A stretch of DNA of 12,785 nt from contig JBBKWX010000172.1 of the NCBI GenBank assembly GCA_037969175.1, forward strand, positions 1-12,785, read 5' to 3'. The position numbers and the translations under genes were made by a program. Each line of letters starts with the position of its first letter. Within the stretch, counting starts at the first letter, position 1. The stretch comes from JBBKWX01 sp037969175 (lineage in GTDB: Bacteria; Bacteroidota; Bacteroidia; AKYH767-A; JBBKVM01). The notes under the pieces were generated by a model. It ran no database searches, was not told where the DNA came from, and worked only from the letters and a program-made list of their open reading frames with translations. This document shows positions 7,463 through 12,785 of this stretch, in pieces.

Positions 7463-7804
7463 CTACATTCCGGGTAAAGGCATAGCTTCATGCACTTCTA
7501 TCTCACAGTCGTTGCGCCATAGAAGATGGGGATGATCTTGCAACAGTTTTTTTGCTTCATCCATGTTATCTGCTTGTAGCAAAGAATAGCCGCAGACTTC
7601 CCGTTTACTTGCCTCGCTTTTGCCACCCGGTGCAAGTTTTTGTCCGCCGGCCAAAGGAGTGCCCATATCAACTAATTTATCTCCACAGTTTTTTGCCCAT
7701 GTCATCCATTGTTCCATACCCTTTTGCATGTCTTCTTTGGTTTGCGTTTGGGTTTGTTGAAAAGCATCAGCCGGAGCATGATAAATTACGATGTACTTTT
7801 TCAT
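7463..7804 (-). CDS. YCII-domain (YciI/DGPF-like) protein
   Basis: A 113-residue cytoplasmic protein matching the YCII-related alpha/beta fold over its whole length. It has an N-terminal strand MKKYIVIYHAP, a helix with MQKGMEQWMTWAKNCGDKLVDMG, and then a GTPLAGGQKL turn. A second strand-helix unit follows (GYSLLQADNMDEAKKLLQDHPHL), and the protein ends in a strand CEIEVHEAMPL. The DEAKKLLQDHP segment is the family's typical second helix. Members are small, often dimeric, and mostly of unknown function; some resemble muconolactone isomerase, and in other phyla the domain accompanies ECF41-type sigma factors. No such partner is adjacent, and the ECF gene at 1928-2518 is 5 kb away and not of that type by eye. 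Start at the ATG at 7804. No promoter-like match is evident upstream. Confidence 0.85.
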   Translation of the reverse strand: MKKYIVIYHAPADAFQQTQTQTKEDMQKGMEQWMTWAKNCGDKLVDMGTPLAGGQKLAPGGKSEASKREVCGYSLLQADNMDEAKKLLQDHPHLLWRNDCEIEVHEAMPLPGM

Positions 7805-7815
7805 GGTATTTATAA

Positions 7816-8031
7816 TTAATGTTGTCTCATGAATTTAAGGAATTCTTGAGTCAAATAAAAATTTACCCTGTCATAATGTGATGTGTGAGGTGTATGTTCA
7901 AAAGGAGTTATAAGTTGGATCCCGATAGCTATAGCATCAAGCTGGATTTTTTTAAAACCACTAATGTCCTTAGAATACTTGTTGCCCAGATGTATCGGTG
8001 TCGAGGCTTCGGGATGGGTTTTGTTTTTCAA
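7816..8031 (-). pseudogene. Possible gene remnant (71 codons, no ATG start)
   Basis: This reading frame has no suitable ATG start: the first usable codon is TTG at 8031, and the only ATG is near its end. A stop lies ten codons upstream of that TTG. Yet the translation looks protein-like, with HLGNKYSKDISGFKKIQL, a hydrophobic stretch DAIAIGIQLITPF and an amphipathic tail DRVNFYLTQEFLKFMRQH. Its stop is 11 nt before the YCII start. It could be the C-terminal end of a gene broken by the inverted-repeat element that begins at about 8040, or a chance open frame. I recognise no family. Confidence 0.25.
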
Positions 8032-8046
8032 CGAGCTTTTTTTATA

Positions 8047-8194
8047 ACCACAGAGAACTCAGAGATTTACACAGAGGACTCAGAGAGTTCTTTTCTATGT
8101 AGACGGTTCCAATTAAAAAAATTGCTGTATGAATCTAGATTGATGTTTATTTTAGATTTAATATGAAAAAATTTACCTCTGAGTTCTCTGTGGT
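8047..8194. repeat. Inverted-repeat element built from CACAGAG-type units
   Basis: An 18-bp sequence, ACCACAGAGAACTCAGAG, at 8047-8064 occurs again in exact reverse complement at 8177-8194, about 112 bp apart. Just outside the exact match both sides are AT-rich (TTATAA on the left, TTATTTT on the right arm read inward). The left arm is doubled: CACAGAGAACTCAGAGA (8049-8065) is followed 21 bp later by CACAGAGGACTCAGAGA (8070-8086), one mismatch. The interior has no gene I can support. Related CCACAGAG-rich repeats are, from general knowledge, scattered through many environmental bacterial genomes, so this is probably a dispersed non-coding repeat rather than a gene part. Confidence 0.8.
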
Positions 8195-8219
8195 AAAATA
8201 AGTAAAGTATCTCCTTTTT

Positions 8220-8251
8220 GGATAATTGCTTTTGCAGCTGCAAAATTATCC
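8220..8251. repeat. Near-perfect palindrome in the intergenic region
   Basis: GGATAA (8220-8225) and TTATCC (8246-8251) flank the 16-bp perfect palindrome TTTTGCAG|CTGCAAAA (8230-8245); a 4-nt bulge TTGC (8226-8229) sits on the left arm only. It could form a hairpin or be a binding site for a dimeric protein. It lacks a T-tract, so it is not an obvious terminator. On the minus strand it also contains TAATTTTG, a -7-like sequence, but there is no TTG at the right distance. Confidence 0.55.
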
Positions 8252-8341
8252 CAAATTCAAAAAGTTAACTTGACGCGTATGAGATAGCTATCAGGAGAGA
8301 AATATGTAATTGTCCCAAGGTTCAACCTGGAGGCACAAAAC

Positions 8342-8386
8342 AAATCCGTGTTGATCCGCATAAACCCGTGTTATCTGTGTGCTATT
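8342..8386. repeat. Degenerate short tandem repeats (ATCCGTGTT-like, 9-10 bp spacing)
   Basis: Four related units start at 8344, 8354, 8364 and 8373: ATCCGTGTT, ATCCGCATA, ACCCGTGTT and ATCTGTGTG. The spacing of 9-10 bp is close to one helical turn. Similar ATCCGTGTT/ATCCGCGTT strings recur, from general knowledge, in intergenic regions of Bacteroidota and other environmental bacteria. The patch lies between the palindrome at 8220 and the terminator of the peptidase gene. Confidence 0.55.
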
Positions 8387-8437
8387 AGCCAAATTAACTG
8401 CTCATATTCTGTCACTCTCCTTGGTGATTTAAAGTGT

Positions 8438-8470
8438 AAAAAAAAGGCTACCCAAATGGATAGCCTTTTT
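8438..8470 (-). terminator. Rho-independent terminator of the S46 peptidase gene
   Basis: On the minus strand, starting 21 nt after the peptidase stop, AAAAAGGCTATCC is followed by loop ATTT and then GGGTAGCC and a run of eight T. The outer stem AAAAAGGCTA/TAGCCTTTTT pairs perfectly over 10 bp and a further CC/GG pair closes the loop after one mismatch. On the plus strand it is followed by only five T, so it could work weakly in both directions. Confidence 0.85.
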
Positions 8471-8490
8471 AAAAAGTTCATGGTGGAAAT

Positions 8491-10680
8491 TTATTTTCCG
8501 ATGTTCATGATGGTTTCTTTATCACCAACTAATTTCAATTCCTGAATAATATTTTTTGCACCTGCATATTTATCAACTATGAAAAGTATATAACGCGCAT
8601 CCATGCATATGGTACGTTTCAGCTCTTTGTCAAATGCTATATCTCCACTCATTGCTTCCCAGTTACCATCGAAAGCAAGACCGATCAATTCTCCGTTCGC
8701 ATTGATCACAGGGCTACCACTATTACCACCTGTGATGTCATTGTTTGTAATAAAACAGATCGGCAGATTTCCATTTTCAGCATAAGGACCAAAATCTTTT
8801 TTGCGGATCAACTCCTTTAATTTTGCAGGAAGCGCAAAGTCAGGATTTGTTTGATCGTCCTTTTCCAATAGTCCGTCGGCAGTAGTAATGAAATTGTAGT
8901 AAGCTGCATCAGCCGGAGAATAATCCTGAACTGAGCCATACGTAAATCTCATCGTAGAATTTGCATCTGGATAGAATTTGCGGGTTGGTTGCATTTCCAT
9001 TAAACCTTTCTGCCATTTCATATTCAGTGTCGCAAGTTTTGCATCGAACTCGCGTGTGTATACTCTTACTTTGCTGGTATACATATCGTATATTGAAGTC
9101 CAAGCCTTATATCCTGGGTCACTATGAAGTGCTTTCAGGCTTGGATTTGTAAGAAATGCCTCCATCTTATTTTTACTGCTGAGCATAGTTGAAGCATAAA
9201 CTTTTTCAGTATAGGTATCCCAGTTTCCTTTGTACTTTGAATTTACTTCTTCGAAGATCTTTGGATGAAGTTCTTTATCTACATCTTTTGCATTCATTTT
9301 CAGAAGCGCTGAGAAAAGGTTTTTATCAACGGTCACATTGTATTCAGAAAAATGCAATTCAAGACTGTTCTTCAACGATTCAGCTGCTGCTTTTATCGCT
9401 TCCGGTTTCGCATTTTTATCGGATAAAAGTTTTTCTAAGCCTTGCATTTTATAAGCAAGAGAAAATATATCTGCACCTTGAAAAACTGCTTCAGAAAAAT
9501 AAGTTCTTGGTTTGATATATTTTGAATAGGAAGCATACAGATCTTTAAAATCATTTATCAACGAGCCATACTCAGCCTTACGCGATTCGTCTGCATTAGC
9601 CCAGGTATTGAACGACTCTTCTTCTGCACGCTTGCTGTCTGCGACTTTCAGACGTTGCAATCCTTTTGTTTGTCCGATATAGTATTTCCAATAGTTGCTG
9701 GTCTCGCTATATTTCGAAGCATATTGTAAATGAACCGCATGATCTTTATCCATACCTACTTTGATGATGCCCAGTTTTATATCACGGATATTTACAACTG
9801 TAGGATTATAGTTTAATATAGCAGCTTCAACTCCAAAAGACGTAAGGTAACGATCGGTACGACCCGGGTATCCAAGGATCATAGTGAAGTCATTCTTTTT
9901 AACACCATTAACACTTATTGGAAGGAAGTGTTTTGGTTTCATCGGGACGTTATCTTTTGAATAATTTGCAGGCTTGCCATCAACTCCACTATAAACACGG
10001 AACATTGCAAAATCACCGGTATGGCGGGGCCACATCCAATTATCCGTATCACCACCAAATTTACCGATAGACTCTGGAGGAGTTCCTACTATTCGTACAT
10101 CATTATAAGTTTCGTAAACGAATAAGTAATATGCATTACCTGCAAAAAGAGATTTTACTTCCGCGTTGTAGTGTGTTTCTTTGACGGCGTCTGCTTTTAT
10201 TGAACTATAGATCTCCGTAAGTTTTGCTGTACGCGCCAAACCTTGTAGATCAGTTGGAAGCAATTCGGTTACTTTGTCAGTAACATCTTCCATTCTTATT
10301 AGGAATTTTACATAAAGCCCTTCTGCAGGAATCTCCTGATCTTTCGAAAAGGCCCAAAAGCCATTTGTCAAGTGATCATTTTCTACGCTGCTGGCAGCAC
10401 GAATTGCATCGTAACCGCAATGGTGGTTGGTAAGGAGCAAGCCCTGATCTGAGATTAGTTCTCCGGTACAGATTCCACCGAAGCTTACGATTGCATCTTT
10501 TAAACTGGCTTTGTTGATGTTATAAATTTCATCGGCAGTCAGTTTGCAACCTGCTTTTTGCATGTCATTCGCATTGAGGCGATTGATGAGCATAGGAAGC
10601 CACATGCCTTCATCAGCTTTAACTGCGATAGGGCTGAAGAAACTGATTATCAGGATCAGTGATAGTATTCTATTTTTCAT
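8491..10680 (-). CDS. dpp7: Secreted S46-family dipeptidyl-peptidase, DPP7-like
   Basis: From the ATG at 10680 the protein has 729 residues, close to the usual 700-730 for family S46. Residues 1-22 form a signal peptide (MKNRILSLILIISFFSP, cut near VKA|DEGMW), so it acts in the periplasm. It removes dipeptides from the N termini of oligopeptides, feeding growth on protein. The chymotrypsin-like triad is visible: His87 in TNHHCGYD, Asp223 in RHTGDFAMF and Ser654 in GGNSGSPV. Eighteen residues after the Ser is Gly672 (FDGNWE); in characterised enzymes Gly there marks DPP7 (hydrophobic residue preferred at P1) and Arg marks DPP11 (Asp/Glu), so DPP7-like specificity is inferred. The open frame extends 44 codons further up to 10812, but that part covers the promoter-like sequence and lacks family similarity. 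Confidence 0.95.
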   Translation of the reverse strand: MKNRILSLILIISFFSPIAVKADEGMWLPMLINRLNANDMQKAGCKLTADEIYNINKASLKDAIVSFGGICTGELISDQGLLLTNHHCGYDAIRAASSVENDHLTNGFWAFSKDQEIPAEGLYVKFLIRMEDVTDKVTELLPTDLQGLARTAKLTEIYSSIKADAVKETHYNAEVKSLFAGNAYYLFVYETYNDVRIVGTPPESIGKFGGDTDNWMWPRHTGDFAMFRVYSGVDGKPANYSKDNVPMKPKHFLPISVNGVKKNDFTMILGYPGRTDRYLTSFGVEAAILNYNPTVVNIRDIKLGIIKVGMDKDHAVHLQYASKYSETSNYWKYYIGQTKGLQRLKVADSKRAEEESFNTWANADESRKAEYGSLINDFKDLYASYSKYIKPRTYFSEAVFQGADIFSLAYKMQGLEKLLSDKNAKPEAIKAAAESLKNSLELHFSEYNVTVDKNLFSALLKMNAKDVDKELHPKIFEEVNSKYKGNWDTYTEKVYASTMLSSKNKMEAFLTNPSLKALHSDPGYKAWTSIYDMYTSKVRVYTREFDAKLATLNMKWQKGLMEMQPTRKFYPDANSTMRFTYGSVQDYSPADAAYYNFITTADGLLEKDDQTNPDFALPAKLKELIRKKDFGPYAENGNLPICFITNNDITGGNSGSPVINANGELIGLAFDGNWEAMSGDIAFDKELKRTICMDARYILFIVDKYAGAKNIIQELKLVGDKETIMNIGK

Positions 10681-10709
10681 TCTAGTTTTTGATTGCTTAT
10701 AAGGAGGCG

Positions 10710-10739
10710 CAAATAAACACCAAATAAGTGATATTGCAA
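10710..10739 (-). promoter_or_regulatory. Promoter-like sequence before the S46 peptidase gene
   Basis: On the minus strand TTTATTTG (10717 to 10710) matches TAnnTTTG at seven of eight positions, and TTG (10739 to 10737) lies 19 nt upstream. Transcription would start near 10703, giving a leader of about 20-25 nt before the ATG at 10680. This supports that start over the longer open frame. Confidence 0.35.
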
Positions 10740-10820
10740 TGGTGAAGCTGGATTTTGATGTTAATTGTGATGAGTACATGACAGTTAAAGTGTTGCTTAT
10801 AAAAGCCAGCATTTATAGGG

Positions 10821-10851
10821 TTGGAATGGGAAGAGGTAGGGCTGATCTTTG
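10821..10851 (+). promoter_or_regulatory. Promoter-like sequence before the RAYT transposase gene
   Basis: TTG at 10821-10823 is followed after 20 nt by GATCTTTG (10844-10851), seven of eight matches to TAnnTTTG. Transcription from it would begin near 10858, after the TTG codon at 10849 but before the ATG at 10879. An imperfect hairpin (TATAAAAGC at 10798-10806, GCATTTATA at 10809-10817, one mismatch) lies just upstream. Confidence 0.3.
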
Positions 10852-10878
10852 TGGAAGAAAAATCAACCTAACAAGTTA

Positions 10879-11484
10879 ATGCGCGAGCTATTGTCTCCAG
10901 GCAACTATTATCATATCTACAACCGTGGAAACAACCGTGAATTATTGTTTTTCGATGACAAAGATTATCAAGCATTTTTGAACAAATATGTTTGGTATTT
11001 GTCGCAGTATTTTGAAACTTATGCATGGTGCCTTATCCCAAATCATTTTCACTTTTTGGTTAGGGTAAAAGAGATAAATGAATTTGCACCGGGTTGTTTT
11101 TTGGAGAGAGATGAAGCAATAAAACTGATCTCAAATCAGATGCGATTGTTTATGATGTCTTATGCGAAACGAATAAACAAAAGATATAATAGATATGGCA
11201 GCTTACTTGTTAAGCAATTCCGCAGAAAGAAAGTTGACAGTACCGAATATTTGAAGCAGCTTGTAATTTACATCCACAGCAATCCCGGTAAGCATAGACT
11301 TTCCAAAGAGCAGGTTAATTACAAATGGTGTTCGTTAAGAGAATACCAAAAAATGCGCAAAGTATATTGTGAATTGGAAGAGGTGATAGGGTGGTATGGT
11401 GGAAAACAAAACTTTTTGGAATCCCATGAACAGTTTTTTGAAAAACCGGATTCCGAGTTTTGGGATTATTTCGGAGCTTTATAG
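10879..11484 (+). CDS. REP-associated tyrosine transposase (RAYT, Y1/HUH type)
   Basis: The 201-residue protein belongs to the Y1_Tnp (IS200-like) superfamily in its RAYT branch. It starts with SPGNYYHIYNRGNNRELLF, typical of RAYTs. The metal-binding HUH motif is NHFHFLVR (His56, His58), and the YIHSNP helix (131-136) carries the likely nucleophile Tyr131 with Asn135. The segment YAKRINKRYNRYGSLLVKQFR between them is also characteristic. RAYTs cut and join single-stranded DNA at short palindromic (REP) sequences and are usually single-copy domesticated transposases. I chose the ATG at 10879; an in-frame TTG at 10849 would add ten residues but precedes the inferred transcript start. The gene overlaps the 3' end of the convergent DUF2480 gene by 19 bp. 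No clear terminal inverted repeats bound it, so I do not call an insertion sequence. Confidence 0.9.
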   Translation: MRELLSPGNYYHIYNRGNNRELLFFDDKDYQAFLNKYVWYLSQYFETYAWCLIPNHFHFLVRVKEINEFAPGCFLERDEAIKLISNQMRLFMMSYAKRINKRYNRYGSLLVKQFRRKKVDSTEYLKQLVIYIHSNPGKHRLSKEQVNYKWCSLREYQKMRKVYCELEEVIGWYGGKQNFLESHEQFFEKPDSEFWDYFGAL

Positions 11485-11975
11485 ACCGGGACAGTGGAGC
11501 AAGGTTCGCCATAGAAAATACTCTTTACTACGGGCTTCAGAATTCTTGTTATCTCAGCATAAACAGAAGCAGGAACATCAACCTTGCTGCAACCTTTAAT
11601 TACAACCCGGGAACCTAAATAGTCTTCCGGTTTGATCTGACGTACTGCCATCTGGAAAAGATCTTTTTCCAAATCTATAAGCGTTCCAATTACAAAATGT
11701 TTTGCAAATGATTGAAGTCGTGATGCGATGAGCATGTAAGCCCAGGTTGGAATTATGGCATCTTCACTGCAAAGAACAGCTACAAATTTATCTTGGTAGG
11801 AAGCCCAATCATGAGTATCAATAAACTCCCTAAATGGTTTTTCTCTTAGGATCACGCCTTCAAATAACCACGGAACAATATCTAAAACTACACGCTCTCC
11901 GGGAACAAAATATTCTTCCAGGTTAAGTGTGATCAAACCACTGCTTGCTACTTTATTTTCTATTGGCTGATCCAT
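11466..11975 (-). CDS. DUF2480 family protein at the end of the suf gene row
   Basis: A 169-residue protein recognisable as DUF2480, a family I know essentially from Bacteroidota, where it accompanies SUF iron-sulfur assembly genes. Visible features are the opening IENKVASSGLITLNLEEY, the acidic-aromatic core VPWLFEGVILREKPFREF, a CSEDAIIPTWAYMLI segment (69-83) and a C-terminal GCSKVDVPASVY...YGEPCSTVPVYK. It has no signal peptide or membrane segment, so it should be cytoplasmic. Its role is unknown; conserved linkage suggests help in Fe-S assembly or trafficking. Cys69, Cys139 and Cys162 are present, but their conservation is unverified. One base separates its start from the DUF59 stop, so the two are almost certainly co-transcribed. 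Its last codons overlap the transposase gene on the other strand, with no terminator between them. Confidence 0.9.
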   Translation of the reverse strand: MDQPIENKVASSGLITLNLEEYFVPGERVVLDIVPWLFEGVILREKPFREFIDTHDWASYQDKFVAVLCSEDAIIPTWAYMLIASRLQSFAKHFVIGTLIDLEKDLFQMAVRQIKPEDYLGSRVVIKGCSKVDVPASVYAEITRILKPVVKSIFYGEPCSTVPVYKAPK

Positions 11976-11976
11976 C

Positions 11977-12312
11977 TTACCAAAATCCTAATTCAAGACG
12001 TGCTTCTTCTGACATCATATCTTTTTCCCAAGGTGGTTCAAATGTGATCTCAACTTTGGCAGAATTTACTTCCGCCATATGCGCTATCTTTTGCTCCACC
12101 TCCATTGGCAATGACTCAGCGACAGGACAATTTGGTGAAGTTAAAGTCATAGTAACAACAACATCATTTCCTTCATTTACTTTGATCTCATATATCAATC
12201 CCAGTTCATAAATATCCACAGGGATCTCAGGATCATAGCAAGTCTTAATAACTTCAATGATGCGATTATTTATATCCGGAACAATTGTATCCGATGTTTT
12301 GTTTTCTTCCAT
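11977..12312 (-). CDS. DUF59/MIP18-family iron-sulfur assembly protein (SufT/PaaD-like)
   Basis: This 111-residue protein is a single DUF59 (MIP18) domain. The hallmark DPEIPVDIYELGLIY is at 28-42, and TLTSPNCPVAE (57-66) carries the conserved Cys62, with an extra Cys25 just before the first motif. The C terminus PPWEKDMMSEEARLELGFW is typical of the Bacteroidota SUF-linked members. The family helps insert or pass on Fe-S clusters to client proteins; relatives include SufT, PaaD and eukaryotic CIA2. It acts in the cytosol with the SUF machinery. It starts one base after the sufE stop and ends one base before the DUF2480 start, pointing to a single tightly packed operon. Whether it should be called SufT is uncertain, so no symbol is given. 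Confidence 0.92.
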   Translation of the reverse strand: MEENKTSDTIVPDINNRIIEVIKTCYDPEIPVDIYELGLIYEIKVNEGNDVVVTMTLTSPNCPVAESLPMEVEQKIAHMAEVNSAKVEITFEPPWEKDMMSEEARLELGFW

Positions 12313-12313
12313 G

Positions 12314-12745
12314 TCAGTTTTGTTGTCCTTGATGAATAGAAGCGTAATTTTTCATTTTCTGAATCATAGATGCAAGACCATTTGCCCTGTTTGGACTAAG
12401 GTGTTGAGAGAGTCCTATATCTTCAATAAATTTCATGTTATACGCAAGAATTTCTTCCGGTGTATGATCATTCAAAACCGAAATCAACAGTCCGATAATT
12501 CCTTTTGTAATTATCGCATCACTGTCGGCATGGTATTGAACCTTTCCATCTTTCACATCTGCAGCAAGCCAAACTTTGCTTTGGCATCCTTTCACTTCAA
12601 ATTCTTCTCTCTGGTAAATAGGATCCAATACAGGCATGCTATTTCCAATGTCTATGATGTATGCATACTTCTCCTGCCAGTCATCAAAGAATGAAAAAGA
12701 ATCAACAGTTTCCTCAGCTATTTCAGAAATGGATCTTGTGCTCAT
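12314..12745 (-). CDS. sufE: SufE-family cysteine desulfuration protein
   Basis: A 143-residue SufE, the usual length. SufE accepts a persulfide sulfur on its reactive Cys from the cysteine desulfurase SufS and hands it to the SufBCD scaffold for Fe-S cluster building. The acceptor is Cys54 in VKGCQSKVWL. Other family segments are FDDWQEKYAYIIDIG (20-34), YHADSDAIITKGIIGLLI and the C-terminal LSPNRANGLASMIQKMKNYA. The start ATG at 12745 overlaps the TGA of the preceding sufS frame in an ATGA junction, so translation is probably coupled. The same frame is open upstream to the window edge, but the coupling and the family N terminus favour this start. The next gene (DUF59) begins one base after its stop. 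Confidence 0.95.
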   Translation of the reverse strand: MSTRSISEIAEETVDSFSFFDDWQEKYAYIIDIGNSMPVLDPIYQREEFEVKGCQSKVWLAADVKDGKVQYHADSDAIITKGIIGLLISVLNDHTPEEILAYNMKFIEDIGLSQHLSPNRANGLASMIQKMKNYASIHQGQQN

Positions 12746-12785
12746 CCCATCATCTGTTTTACTTTTAACAATCCTTCCCAGAGCC
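12742..12785 (-). CDS. sufS: C-terminal end of a probable cysteine desulfurase (SufS), runs off the window
   Basis: Only the last 13 codons are inside the window: LWEGLLKVKQMMG and a TGA. The TGA overlaps the sufE start codon (ATGA), which shows this is a real upstream gene end rather than chance. The amphipathic Leu/Val/Lys tail resembles the C terminus of SufS enzymes, and sufS directly before sufE is the usual order in Bacteroidota suf operons. The identification is therefore mainly from context; too little sequence is visible to see the PLP lysine or active-site Cys. Confidence 0.5.
   Translation of the reverse strand, partial: LWEGLLKVKQMMG

Noticed and set aside
7885..8166. Plus-strand open frame of 93 codons across the repeat element
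   Set aside because: It runs through the inverted repeat and has no protein-like composition or upstream signals.
8047..8194. CRISPR array from the CACAGAG repeats
   Set aside because: Only two direct copies with 21-bp period and one inverted copy, no regular spacers and no cas genes.
10681..10812. In-frame N-terminal extension of the S46 peptidase (44 codons)
   Set aside because: It would bury the signal peptide and contain the promoter-like sequence; family members begin at the signal peptide.
10690..11500. Complete IS200/IS605 insertion sequence around the transposase
   Set aside because: No convincing left and right end hairpins, no partner tnpB, and the 3' end overlaps a conserved gene; the protein is of the RAYT branch.

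Overview
The window looks like chromosomal DNA of a member of the Bacteroidota, probably from a Chitinophagales/Sphingobacteriia-like lineage. The base composition is AT-leaning. Several families are typical of that phylum: an S46 dipeptidyl-peptidase, a DUF2480 protein next to suf genes, an approximately 630-residue PurF variant, and lipid-free signal peptides ending in SFSQ or AQ. Several gene starts are preceded by sequences like the Bacteroidota promoter (TTG, about 20 nt, then TAnnTTTG). The assignment rests on reading these features, not on a search. No rRNA, tRNA, CRISPR array or prophage is visible.

Region by region: (1) 1-494 is the 5' part of a secreted CocE/S15-type hydrolase on the minus strand, cut by the window edge. 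(2) 520-3323 on the minus strand reads, in transcription order, as an SDR-type oxidoreductase with an altered active site, an ECF sigma factor, and a membrane anti-sigma-like protein whose start overlaps the sigma gene by 8 bp. (3) 3413-5017 on the plus strand holds two consecutive kynurenine-pathway enzymes, 3-hydroxyanthranilate 3,4-dioxygenase and ACMS decarboxylase. The altered SDR is divergent from them. (4) 5085-6986 is the long PurF-like amidophosphoribosyltransferase, with its own good promoter-like sequence. (5) 7008-7804 on the minus strand encodes a small secreted protein made of 16-residue repeats and a YCII-domain protein.

(6) 7805-8490 is a gene-poor stretch. It holds a possible gene remnant, an inverted-repeat element built from CACAGAG-type units, a palindrome, a patch of degenerate ATCCGTGTT repeats with 9-10 bp spacing, and a strong terminator. 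(7) 8491-10680 encodes a secreted S46 peptidase that by its specificity residue looks like DPP7. (8) 10879-11484 is a REP-associated tyrosine transposase (RAYT, Y1/HUH type). (9) 11466-12785 on the minus strand is the distal end of a suf operon: the sufS tail, sufE, a DUF59 protein and DUF2480, packed with 1-4 bp junctions.

Most of the window is ordinary housekeeping or catabolic content. The points most worth a second look are the SDR lacking Tyr/Lys beside the kynurenine genes, the repeat-rich intergenic region about 2.7 kb from a RAYT transposase, the repeat-only secreted protein, and the anti-sigma protein with a TonB-box-like motif. I see no evidence for a complete novel system, and I rate these as leads.
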